Assembly: GCA_025618425.1 (NCBI GenBank)
Contig: CM046832.1
Coordinates: 73,110,890 to 73,174,889 of the forward strand
Direction of reading: 5' to 3'
Source of the DNA: Heliocidaris tuberculata
Taxonomy: Eukaryota > Echinodermata > Echinoidea > Camarodonta > Echinometridae
DNA length: 64,000 nucleotides
Shown piece after piece: positions 46,730 to 60,000 of the stretch (position 1 is the stretch's first letter; the number at the start of each line of letters is the position of its first letter). The notes under the pieces are model-generated. The model saw only the letters and a list, made by a program, of their open reading frames with translations. It made no database searches and had not been told where the DNA came from. The translations under genes and the position numbers were made by a program.

Positions 46730-47229
46730 NNNNNNNNNNNNNNNNNNNNNNNNNNNNNNNNNNNNNNNNNNNNNNNNNNNNNNNNNNNNNNNNNNNNNNN
46801 NNNNNNNNNNNNNNNNNNNNNNNNNNNNNNNNNNNNNNNNNNNNNNNNNNNNNNNNNNNNNNNNNNNNNNNNNNNNNNNNNNNNNNNNNNNNNNNNNNNN
46901 NNNNNNNNNNNNNNNNNNNNNNNNNNNNNNNNNNNNNNNNNNNNNNNNNNNNNNNNNNNNNNNNNNNNNNNNNNNNNNNNNNNNNNNNNNNNNNNNNNNN
47001 NNNNNNNNNNNNNNNNNNNNNNNNNNNNNNNNNNNNNNNNNNNNNNNNNNNNNNNNNNNNNNNNNNNNNNNNNNNNNNNNNNNNNNNNNNNNNNNNNNNN
47101 NNNNNNNNNNNNNNNNNNNNNNNNNNNNNNNNNNNNNNNNNNNNNNNNNNNNNNNNNNNNNNNNNNNNNNNNNNNNNNNNNNNNNNNNNNNNNNNNNNNN
47201 NNNNNNNNNNNNNNNNNNNNNNNNNNNNN
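46730..47229. other. Assembly gap of exactly 500 N
   Basis: A run of N from 46730 to 47229 is exactly 500 long, a usual placeholder for a gap of unknown or estimated size. The base after it (47230) corresponds to position 5912 in intron 3 of gene 1, so the gap is also the left edge of the large duplication. Confidence 0.98.
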
Positions 47230-50200
47230 CAGAGGACAATACGATATCCACAATGATTCTGTGTTTGCTATGAACATACAACCTTATCTTAGCAAACTGA
47301 ACTCCTCATTTAACTAGTCTATAAATTGACTAAGCTCAATTAATTAGTTAAAGATCACATTACATTTCCACAGACTTCATAACATGCAAATTACATTTTA
47401 AAAGGCTCACAAAATTTAAAGACTTTTGATTTTGGATGTTATTAATTCTTAATGTTGTGACATACTTTGAATCGTATTTGTGATGTTGGGGTTTTGAGAG
47501 TTTGCTAAGTCATCATTGTTTGATATAGGGAGAAAGATATTATTTTAACTTTTAACCCCATTTATGAACCATTGGAAACATTATTTTTGTTAAAGATAGA
47601 AGTAAGTGATTGAGTCCTGACGGATTATGAACCATTTATTAATGAAAAAACCACTTGAAAGAGATATGTTCTCTTTAAATTCAGGCTCATGACAAAGTTC
47701 TGAAAGAGATTGAAGATGACCGCAAAGCTAAACAACTCAAGACACCATCGCAGACATCACCAACTAGCCCTACCATTCCAGGGTCACGTTCAGTGATATC
47801 ATCAGAGGTGAAAGACACATCAGCAACAGTCTCAAACGTTCTGAGACTCAGTCTGATAGCTCACAAGGTGTGCTTTCCAAGAATGAAGAAGCAAGAGACG
47901 CAGCTAAAGAGAGAGCTAAAACTGCTCCCAATCCCCCAGTGATCTGCACTCTACAGGTACCACAGTTTCCGTAGGATTGCTGTTTTTGATGCAGTGGTCA
48001 AGTTTATTTTCGTAGCCAACATTGCCTATTCTATAACGAGACAGTCTCTCCTCCTCTACAGTATCATGCCTGATACAATAATGATGGTGATGATGGTGAT
48101 GGTGATGATCATCATGGTGATCATGGTCTGTTGCTGATGATAATGATGATTTATTGTAACTGACTGCTAATTGTCCTGAGCTTTATTGAATTTATTTAAC
48201 ATTATAAAATGTGTGATAGAATGGATTATTTATATAAATTGTGTTTTGAATGCAAGTACATATGATCATTGTGTTCTGTATATAATTTCACATGAGCTTT
48301 TGAAAAGATCCCCAGTTTTTGCAATATAATTATATACCAGGGTGGGAATAAGTACCGGTGCAAAATATTACCAATATGTTGTATTTTACATAGATTAGAT
48401 AGAGTGTATGCTGAGTTGCCAGTTTATGAGATTGTGAATCATTTCCTTGACAGATCCGTCTTCCATCTGGTCAACATATGAGGGAGACATTCTCCTCTAG
48501 TTCCTCATTGAATGAGGTTATCAGCAAGATCAAAGAGCTGTGCTCTTCTCTAGGTGACAATGTAGAACTGATGCAGGTATGTACAGTGGAGCATTTACCA
48601 GAAATTAGTGGAAAATACTACGCAACATTGCTATAGAGATGTAGATATTTCATGTGCACATCCAAACTAAATGCCAGGTAAATCAACACTTCGTATATCA
48701 CAGATCCATAGGAGGAAAATCTGGCATTTATTTTAAGGAAAGTCAATAGATTATATATATCCTTATTATGATTATATTAGAGTTGAACCAATGATCAAAT
48801 TTATTTTTTGATAGCACACCATATCCCTGCAACAAAAAAAGTTGCAGAACCAAGGTGACATACATATTTTGTGTTATTTCTTTTTATTGAGGTTCATGAC
48901 ATGCATATAATTTTCTCTCTCCGTTCAATTCAGCCATTTCCAAGAAAGGTATTTTCTGCTGAGGAGCTGCCAAGATCTCTTCATGACTTAGGCCTAACAC
49001 CGAGTGGAAGTCTGGTTGTCAGGGCTGCTAGTCCCTCACAAGGTAAGTTTTTGCTTCCTAAGTCTGGTTGTCAGGGCTGCTAGTCCCTCACAAGGTTAGT
49101 TTGTGCTTCCTATATCATCCACTGAAAGCTGATGATATATTTCCTTTAACATGAGATTATCATCTGTCTGGCTCTAAGCCATTGATATAGAGTAAAGGAT
49201 GGTGTTTTCGGCCGGTAGTAGAATTTGGCCGGTATGACGTATGCTTGGCAAAAATCACTTTAATATGCATAGCATGAGAGCATATCACATATCACACAGA
49301 TACAATACATACCAAAGTCACAGGGGAACCCATTTGCTATGAAAAAAATATCCATAAATATCACATTTTAGCGATGTAATTGGTGGTCCCGCTACCCCTA
49401 ATCTGAAAATTCTTGTGTCTCTCGCGTGTCCGTAAGGAAAATGGGTTGCAAAACTGACCTGTATTTCAAGACATTTTCAGTTTTAGATCGGGATTTTTCG
49501 TATGTCGCAAGCTCAATAATGTCCAATCGCATGTTGCAGTCAAAGATAGTCGGTGCGTGAGACGACACGTGATATCTCTGTTAGTCTTGAAATTTCAGTT
49601 CTGATACCGCAGGAGCAGTTTTCGGCCGGGTTTTATGCGGGGGAGCTCCGGTGTTGGACGCCGGCTCGGGCCGCTGGGACTTTTTATCAGCGGACAAACG
49701 CACGGTGTGCACGCGCGCTCCCTATTGACTTTGTACATGCGGCCGAAATCTGATCTGCTAGGCTGAAAACTGCCTCCGAGACAGGGTAAATGAAATGAAT
49801 ATTACCATGGCAATTGATGATTTTCTTCCAGGATTTTTTTTTGGTTAAAATAGTAACAATATTTGCTCTCATGATTTGAGTAAGAAGTGAAAATAAATAT
49901 GAAGTAAAGAGTTAAAAAATAGGATTTTGTCTTAAGTGGCCGAATTCTCCCCCCCCCCCCCTTACTCTATATATGTATTTGATCTGTATATAATACATGT
50001 GATATAATTCATGGTGTATCTAATATCTTTAGCATTAGCATTGACTGATAATTACAAATAATGATAGTTGTTGGTGGGATTAGTGATTTGAAATATGTTT
50101 CAAACATATTTGAGGATTTTTATTTTGGAATGCCATTTGATCTCTGTAAAAGTGATTGGACCCACCATAAGAATAATTGCAGTAAACCATTTGCTCATTC

Positions 50201-51166
50201 CTCATCATTACAGCTCAGGCACCAAGTTTGCCTTTGGAACTCAACACTGGCCAACCATCATCTGGAAGGTTACCTGGTTTCAGGTCTGGTGGAAGGATTG
50301 AACCCATGCCCCCTCTTCCTCCACAGCATATGCAACCACAGGTCCACCGATGGGGGCGGGGCCATACCGTGGGAGATGCGATGGAGGAGGGGCAGGCAGA
50401 GGAAGAGGCTGGTGAAGAAGAGGGTGAGATGGAGAGGGCAGGAGGAGAGGTTGCTATGGAAGAAGAGGAGACAGAAGAAAACAGAAGATTCTACGACAGA
50501 AACGATGGAGAAGAGAGAATGGCAGTAGATGAGGCTGGGTTAGGACTAGGAGCTCAGCAGGAGGAAGAGGAAGATGAGGAGGAGATGATGGGTGATGATA
50601 GGGGTGTTGTTGATATGTGGGGGCAGGCAGTTCCTCCTGAGCTGCAATACATGGCTGGTCTAGGAGATGTTAGGCCAGGAGGACAAGGTTAGTATGCATT
50701 CTATTTGATGCATTCTTGTTTACCAATCACATACCATATTATTGTGCATAAAGCATTGAGTGTAGTCTTTGAAATCTCCAAATTAGCTACCTGATAAAGA
50801 TGGATGTGACTCAGTTTGTGTCCTTGTGGTAGGCTACGTAATAAAATTAATTAGAAAAAAAAATATGAATACATGTACATTCTAAATCTTATTACTTGGA
50901 CAACTATAATATGGTCATTTTCATGGCATTCATATGGTCATTTACATAGTTGAACTTGAACTTGAAATTCATTTATCCAGTAACAATAACAAGCACATAA
51001 AAGATATACTGATTTAGATACAACAAGCCTCGGGCCACTCTGTCTCATGAGGTAGAAGATGTCTGACAGTATATGAGCAGCTAGAAGAAAAATCCCTGAT
51101 ATAATGACACAGAAAGTAGTGCTATCAAAATTTTGACATGTTGTTGCAATTGCAAATTCCCCTCCT

Positions 51167-52021
51167 CAGGGATGTAAGACTTCCGGATTTTTCCGGAATT
51201 CCGGATTTTTTAAAATCAAAGAAATACTTCCGGGTTTTTTCTGTGACATGTTAGGTGTTGAAGGCATTATCGTACTTTCGTGTGCATTAACCTAGTGGCG
51301 GAAAAAAAACCCTCCCAATGAAATATAGTCTTTTACTGGCCGTTTCATACGAAGTATGTTAAATATAGTGTGAAGTGGTTCTCGTACGCACAGCACGAAT
51401 TTTGTATAAAAATCCTGGTAACGAGTATGTGTGGACAAGTGCTATGGACTGTAAAACCATGCGCTTTACTAAAATTCGCGTAACAGCCACGTAATGATTT
51501 TGTATTTTGAACGTGCGGCGACAGGAAAAGTGGCTGATGTATGAGACTAAGCGTTCTGGAATGTGCATTGTCAGGACGACCGCATGGCGAAGCTAGCGCT
51601 AGCACACACATACACGTGCACAGCGCGATGCGCTGTGTATTGTGTACTGTCGATGTCGCATCGCATACTGCACAGATACTTGGAAGTTCACGACTTTGTG
51701 ATAGCGTTTCGACTTCGTTTCCTGATTTTCTTGTGCCTCTTATTGGAATTAAAAAATCAAAATGGAAGTGGACAGGACTGCAAATATAGCGAAAATCGAC
51801 ATAGGAATCAAGAATAAGTGGACTTGGAAATGGACAGAGGAGAAGGATGCGAACGGAGACCGGAGTATTCTCTGTTTTATATGTATGTGCATGTATGTGT
51901 TAGCTTTAAAATTTCGGGGGGGGGGGGGGGGGCTCCTCACACCAACACCTACACTTGACTGAATCACTGTGCTCGTCAAATATTTTCCGGATTTTTTTTT
52001 TGCTACCCACTTACATCCCTG
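51167..52021. mobile_element. 855 bp hAT-like insertion in intron 7, present only in copy 2
   Basis: A perfect 12 bp terminal repeat CAGGGATGTAAG / CTTACATCCCTG (51167-51178 and 52010-52021) is flanked by CCTCCT on both sides (51161-51166 and 52022-52027). Copy 1 has the empty site with a single CCTCCT (near 9845-9850). Subterminal TTCCGGATTTTT repeats occur at both ends. The interior has no transposase. A 6 bp duplication and CAGGG ends point to the hAT superfamily. Confidence 0.85.
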
Positions 52022-55000
52022 CCTCCTGTTTCATCATATAAATGGTCAACCAAGTGTCAAAAGATGAGCAATTCCAGTGCATGCAGCACGAGGGAAGATA
52101 CATATTGAAAGCTGTACCAGACACACAAATTATTACATTTTTACATGGATATCTGACCCGGGTGTTCATAGAGTGGTTGAATTAATCTTCCCAATGTTTT
52201 GCACCGTATATCTCAAACCCCTACATTGCAGCACATCAAGACATGTGAATAATGCCATCGAAACAAAATTTCTTTTCTAGGCTATGGTCAACATGAATGG
52301 GGAGAAGGACGTCGCTTGAATACTGATGGGCCTGGGAGGTTTGATTATGGATTTGACCAAGCACAAGAAGAGGAAGGTGAAGGAGAAGAAGCAGCAGCCC
52401 CAAGTCCTGCTCGTATTGGTAATATTTTCACATAATATGTAATATTGATAATAGAAGCAGTGCAGAAGTAGTAGTAGTAGCAGTAGAAGCAGTTGTAGTC
52501 CATGTTTACAACCTCTGCATATGCAGTTCCAGAAGTGGGTGCGATTATTCTTTCACTGTGCAAAATGTTCTTGGTGCCCGACATTAGCAGCATCAAACTG
52601 GTCATGCTTGTGTTTCTACAGATTAAAGCAAATTTTCAGTTCTTGGGATGGATCTGCATTTTCAGAAAAAGTGACTTGAAATAGTTTTTAATTGGTTATC
52701 AAGCAGCAGATGTTTTTTGGACAGTAGAATATAAAGAGACTATTAAAAGCTTTGCTGGAAATCACATGATTCAATGAAACCATGTGTTGTGTTGCTCCAC
52801 TTGCATTCAGGATAAGTAACTTCATTCTCTTTGCTCATTACTCAAATTTTATACATTTTCAAGTAAAATTGTGTAGCAGATATCATTTATTTCTAGTATT
52901 GAACAGTTAAGTTAAAGATAAAGTTGAGTTCTGGTCAGGCGATTACATTGTGAAAGAAACTGTCTTAAAGCAATTGGGGAAGGTTGGTCATGTCTACAAT
53001 AGAATTTGTGTATACTGTGAGACTTTGGAATCATTAAAATGACAAGAAATTGACCCAATCTTGTGGAAAGTCACATGCACTGCACACAGAAATGGGTATA
53101 TGGGACTGCATACTCATGTGGCATGAACACTTCAGCTTTTTCTTGTCATACTTTGAATATGATGGCATTTGAGGAGCAATCCTTATCAGTGGACATTTCT
53201 ACTATGATGTCCTTCCAAACTGACATAAAATGAATGAGAAAGCTGTTTGTATCCATGCAGCTGCTGCAGCGTTGCAGAGGCTGGTCAATATTGCCCCAGC
53301 CCCTCCCAGCCAGACATCCCCACCCACTGAGAGACCCATCCCAACCCTACTAGATATGTGTGTCAAGTGTACATCCAAGCGTCTGGAGGGCCCTCAGGGA
53401 GGCTCTCAAGCAGACTGGAAGCTGTGCCACCCACTGTGGCAGAGAGGCTGCTGACAGAACTGAAGAAGTCTGGACATCTCAGACCAAAGACATTGATGAT
53501 GTTTATTCCTTGGTAAGGAAAATATAAGATTTAAGCTTGCTGTACACTCATTGCAGGAGTAGCATTAATTGCTGCCACCTCATTTTCATTCAAATGAAAA
53601 TGTAAAGGCAGCTAGATGTCTGATAAATGCTATCATAAAATCACCTGCTGATAATTTGCAATTTGAAGATTTTACATAGTAACAAACTTTTACCAAGGAT
53701 TTCCAGTTAATGCCCTATTTTCTAATGTTATTTACAATAATCATTTTGATTTATTTTTAAATTTTAGTATTGTGGGTATCTTTCATTACATTTTTAAAGT
53801 CTACCTTTGTTTGTCTAAATGCCAGCTATAGGCTTTTGAGGTATAGAATGTGAGGCTCATTGTTCATGTCCTCAAAGCAAGAGTATTAAAAAATATCATT
53901 CATTTTGTCAACTGATACCAGAACTATTGTAAGGACAGAAACTTTTGTGGCATGTCATTTTCTGCAAATTGTTAATGACAGCTGGTTTTATGATCTGGAA
54001 ATTTCACGAATTGCAAGAATTCTGTGTCATTTTATTTATTTTGTGTCATGAAAATTTTGTGAATCTGGACAACATGCAAAATTTTAAATACATCCCTATC
54101 ATTTGAATTTCCATTGCTAAAGCCACTTGCAACGTCTTGCCTTGGACTGCTACAAGTACACAACAAATGAGCTACTTCAGACAGTCAGACCTCATGTCAA
54201 CCTTTCTTCTCTCAATCTGGCCTCATGCCCGCTTATCACAGATCAGGGTCTGCAACACCTTACAAGTATGTATCTCAAGCTGGAGCTATTACAATTTCAT
54301 GTTGTATGTGGATATTGTATGGTATATGGTACATGTACACTATGTTACACAAACTACTACTGACTTTTTTGAGGGGCATGGACCAAACTATTGTCCTAGG
54401 GGGTCTTGAGACTACTATGCCTAGGGGTAAAGTCAGGAGGTGTGCATATAGTGCAGTTTTGAGATCTCTGAGGTACTTTAGTTTTACCATAACACCAAGA
54501 TAATAAATCAACACTTGTTTCATATATTGTGTCCTATGTATAGATCTTTTCAAAAGAAGGAAAGTTTGACATAATGTGCCCATCAGAATGCACTGAATTC
54601 AAGATTACTCTACTATTAGAGAAAGACGGAGGAAATGGTTAGGACATATACTATGACATGATGGCCTAATGATCAGAGTCATAGAGGTTGTCTCCTTGGA
54701 AAGAAGTCAAAAGGAAGACCTTGCAAAGGCTTCTTTGATGATATCATTGCAGACTCTGGAGTAGTAGGGTATGGATATATGTGAAACAGATGGCTCAAAA
54801 TCGTAGCAGTTGGAAAGACTTTTGCTCTAGAAGTTAATTGAGTCACTAAACCTGTCACTTGACAGACCACCATTGATGATTATTACTTATCATAGAGTTT
54901 GTGTGTGTCTCCGTGTGCACATTTCTTAAGATTATTTATGCATATCTTGAAGCCTTACCTTGTACACAGAGTCACAAAGACTATGCACTTGGTATAGATT

Positions 55001-56152
55001 TGGCTAATAGTCAAAATTATGACCACAGTTTTGACTAATTAAATGCCCAGTGTATCATTATGCAGTGTGTATATGTGCAATGCTTTAGAGTACTTATTCT
55101 GCATCACAAGTATGCATTTATGGATACCTGTTTTCCTCCTTTGTAGGCCTGAAGAAACTTCAACATCTGAACCTGAGCAACAACAAGAGTCTCACTGATA
55201 AGGTCTTCCAAACTGTGCAAGGTATTGGTTCTTGTCATATTCCTATATTCCTTCAACTCTTGACCATATGCTTGTAAATTAGATAAGATGAATAGATTTT
55301 TTGTTGGGAGGAATCCCCTTTTAAAAATAATTCTTGAAATTGTTTCTTGGGCTTCTTCACAGAATTTTCATGTTTAACAACATTGCTGCTGGAAGGGACA
55401 TCTGTGACCGATGCAGGATTAGAAACCTTTGTAGCTGTCCCTCCACCCAACCTCACAAATCTGAGTCTTAACAGGACTAGTGTGACAGATATGGCAGTAC
55501 TTTTTCTTGCAAGTAGGTGTTTCTTTGTCACTTTACCTTCAATTTATAATATAGACTTTCTTGTACATAATTTATATGCTTGCAGTAATCACAGGTTTTT
55601 AATAATATGTACATGTAGTTATGCAATTTTTAAAACCATGCTATTCATTTTATTTCATTCAAAGTTTTCATGTTTCAGTATTTAGTAAATGTTGTTATGC
55701 AATTTTTAAAGCCATGCAGTTCAATTTTTTTTTTTGTTCAAAGTTTTCATGTTTCAGTATTGAGTAGATGTTGTTAGTTTTACTTGAAGTTCTAGTGAGG
55801 CAAGTGTATTCATAAAATATGCATATTTTCAATACAAGGCTGTATAGAAATGGTTATGAAAGGGACCTAAAATGATGGGTTCTAGAAGCTATGGCACTCC
55901 CCAATGTAATCGGTATAGCATAGACAAGCATAGACGAGCATCATGAATTGCATAAGAACTTTTTGTTTGTTTTCATACATGTATGTATTTCAAATTATGT
56001 TTATGTATGCAGTGTATTTCTTTTCTGCTCAAGTATATGTCCTATCAGCTTCTTCTGTATGTCTACTGTGTTATTTCATTTTTATCTTTATTTTGCAGGG
56101 TTATCAAAGTTGAAGAACCTGGGTCTTGAGCAGACACAGGTATGTTTTCATC

Positions 56153-57004
56153 ATCCCCTCGCCGACGAAGTCAAAGGGGGATATAGTAACGCTGCCGTCC
56201 ATTCGTTCTTCTTCATCTGTCCGTCCGTAACAAATCTTGTGAACACTGGTTTCCATTCGATAACTTTAGTAATGTTTGATGGACTTTAATGAAATTTGAT
56301 CTGAAGGTACATGGTATTAAAATACAGCCTAACTAAGTATATAGGTCAAAGGTCAAAGGTCATAGCTCATTAAATATGTGAAAATAGCTAATTATGTATC
56401 CAAATATGTGATTTCTGTTTGATAACTTTAGTAATGTGTGACGGATTTTAATGAAATTTGATATGAAGGTATGAAGATACAGCTTAAGTTCGATTTCAGA
56501 ATATGTAGGTCAAAGGTCAAAGGTCATAGCTTGTTAAATATGCGAAAATAGCTAATTACTATATGTATCCGAAAATGTGGTTTCTGTTCGATAACTTTAG
56601 TAATCTTAGACAGATTGTAATGAAATTTGGTAAGAAGATATATGGTATGAAGATATAGCCTAAGCTTGATCTTCGAGTATGTAGGTCAAAGTTCACAGTT
56701 CATTAAATATGCAAAAATAGCTAATTATATATGCAGAAATGTGGTTTCCATTCGATAACGTAAGTAATGGTGTTGAGTATGAAAGTCAAAGGTCACAACT
56801 CATTAAATATGTAAAAATTGCTAATTATGTACATGAGAAAGTTTATTTTCAGATCTTCCCATGGGTCATTCCATAAAGTAGCAAACTTTCTGTACACCCA
56901 ATCCCCAGGTATTAGTAACTTCCTTGCCTAGTAATATAATAGTACAGTCTAATGGAGGTAACTTGTTCTGACGTATATAGGCCATTTGTACCCGGCGAGG
57001 GGAT
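56153..57004. mobile_element. TIR element with ATCCCCTCGCCG ends in intron 13 (copy 2)
   Basis: The counterpart of 13968-14817 at the same intron position, with the same perfect 12 bp ends and internal 165 bp units. Differences are point changes and a small indel near 56208. Confidence 0.7.
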
Positions 57005-60000
57005 GCTATGCTTTGCGTTGCCCTTGTTTGAATTTTAGTTGAAACCTGCCACTCTCCCTGAAAGTTACAAGTGTTTGTTTATTAACCATAATCAGATTTG
57101 GTTTGGATTTGATTTCATTTATTGCTTTATGTAAACTTCATAACAATGTTTATGAACAGTTTATGTTACACACATATAAAGCCCTTTATTGTTCATGATT
57201 TACTGTGTACAGGTATTCATGTATATTTGTTCATTGATAATATGTTGTGATGGTTATGACTTTTTGCTGTAAAGTATGCTTTTCAGACATTTGAAACTTA
57301 ATATTCTTTAATGTTAAAATCCACTACCATAGTAGTAAAAATCCTGTATAATCAAGCAAAATTGATATAATTTTTTTCCCCCTAAAGAATCTACATGTTT
57401 GTGAAAGACATACATGTAATTAGATAGATTGAGTGTATGAGGGATGAGCTCTTTGAGCTTACTGACTAGTTCCTGTTTTATTGATCAGGTGACATCTCTA
57501 GAGCACATTGGGCACCTTGGTCAACTGGTATCGTTGAATCTATCCAGGAATCGATTGCAGAGAGAAGCCTTGCTCAAGCTTCATCAGCTCCCCAATCTCA
57601 AGGTCCTTCATATCTCACATGTTGAAGGGATTACTGGGGATGAAGCTCTGCTTTGTCTTCAAGGTAAGATTGATACCCTTTTTCTCTCTCTTCCCCTTCC
57701 CCCCCCCCCCCTTTCCTCTCTCTCTCTGTCTCTCTCCCTCCTCTTCTCAATTATTCATATCTCACATGTTAAAGGTATTACTGGTCTTCAAGGTAAGATT
57801 GATACCCTCTTTCTCTGTCTAGAAAAGGGGGAGGGGTTGAATATCGACTTGTTGAACACTGATACCGAGATATCTCGGACTAGGTTCTGCTTGAAATGCA
57901 TGTTCTACCAAAATCAAATTATATTCAAGGGATTAATGATATTCTTATTGTTTCATGTTTTCAGATGAACAAAAGTTTAAAATATATTTTGTGTGTGTGT
58001 GTCAGTATTTTCTATTACTTGTAGCGACTATGATTGGTTCAGTTATGATAAATATATATAACAAAATTATCAAGAAAACCAATAGGTGAGCTTGTGGTTA
58101 CATGTTAGCAGGACAAGACAGAAAAATATTAATTTCTTTGGTCTGCTATGATTTAGTTGATTTGAGAGTTCTTTGTTTTGGTACTAAACTCTGAATTATG
58201 GGAGATACTTTGGTCTTTAAACAATTGAGAAGTGCATCTCTGAGTTATGTTACTTTCTGTATATTCATAGTGCAAATAATGATGAAACAGTGACTTGACT
58301 CAGATAAATATATGAATTATTTTTGTGTTCAATTTTATAGGGTTGCAGTTGATGCAGCTATCTTTACCTGATAGGCACACAACAACAGATAATGGTCTTA
58401 AGTGTATTGCAGGTAAGCTACTACTGTAATAGATGATACATTTTAATGTTATGAAGTTGCAAGTTGTTTTATTATTGTTGTGATGTGGAAAAAGTAGAAA
58501 CAGTATTTACTTTTTTTATTTGTTTGTTTTTAATCATCTTTTCCTTAGCATAATTCAACATAGCAAACAAGTTGATTTGACTTTTGGTATATTAGTAATC
58601 TGTAGATTTTAAAACATTTATGTGAAACCCCTTCATCATATCAATTTTTTTTATCTGGATTGATTGCTAATTGTTTCATGAATCCCAGATATTTTGTGAA
58701 GAATAATTTCTGCCAACTATGCTTTCATATATCGTGCTACACTTTTTTGACCATTTACTTTTTAAATTTAGTCAGTTGCTCTATCATCTTTTTTGTAGGC
58801 ATGTCCCTGTGTTCAATGGACCTGACTGACTACATCCATATCACTGATGCAGGAATACATCATCTTGCTGATATGACCAGGTAGAATTCTTTTACATGTA
58901 CAGATGAAGACATGCCCCCCCCCCTCCCCAATTGTCTAAAATTGTCTTTCTCTATGCATTTGCAGTGTGCAAGAGTGGTATTCATTGCATTGCATTTTTA
59001 TACACAAAAATGTTTTGAATTGCCTAATAGAAGTATGGTACAAGTCTAGAGCAATTACCAACTCTGCTGGTTTACCCAAAGATACTTTGTAATTAATCCA
59101 AAGTAACGCAGTCTGAATTTTTGTCTTATAGGAAGAAAGGTCTTTGTAAAGTTTAATAGAAAGAAATAGAGAGGATGTGTGAAAGAGGGAGAGTGAGAGT
59201 GAAATGAGGAGGAGGAGGAGGAGGAGGAGGAGGAGGAGAAGAGAGTGTATAGAGATAAGATAGGGGAGGAGAGAGGAGGAGGAGAGATAATGGTAATAAT
59301 CACATTTATATTGCACACATATCCATCCCAGGGGGTGCTCAAGGTGCCTACAAAGTACTGTTATTACTCTGGCTTCAGCCTAGCTGCCCTAAGGCGCTGA
59401 AAGCATTCAAGGCAGATGGAGAGAGAGAAAGAGAGAAAGAATAAGAAAGAGGAACATGGTGGTATAAGGTGTACCATGAAAGGGAGACATGAAAGATTAC
59501 TTCATGTGAGTTTTAATGACTCTTTCAATCTTTCCCAAACAGCCTTCACAAATTATCAATCACAAACACCAAGCTAACCAGCACAGGCATGCAGTACTTG
59601 ATTGGTAAGTCAATGTATCAATGTTAATTTCAAATTCTTATTGGCTTTTATTTTGTTGTTAGTAATTTGAATGTATTGCCAACCATTTTCTACATGTGGA
59701 AACCTTTCCACGTGAAAATGGTAAATGGAAAATTATGCTAAAGCCATCACAACAAATGAGATCCTCACTTAATTGGATTTTTGCCAAAATTAAATGAAAG
59801 CTGTCACTTGACCTCTGGCCTTAGACATTTATCTTCCAGTCATATTGAACTGTGACAGGTTTCTGTTGTTTCAAAATGGTGTAGTCAAGCACCAAACAGT
59901 TATTGTTTAATTCACAGAATACATCTATCACCAATGGATGTCTTCTGATCATTGTTCATCTCCTAGAAAATGACTTATGCTGACACTGCTGGTTTCCTTT

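Noticed and set aside
46540..47277. Long frames running through the gap
   Set aside because: They consist of N and have no meaning.
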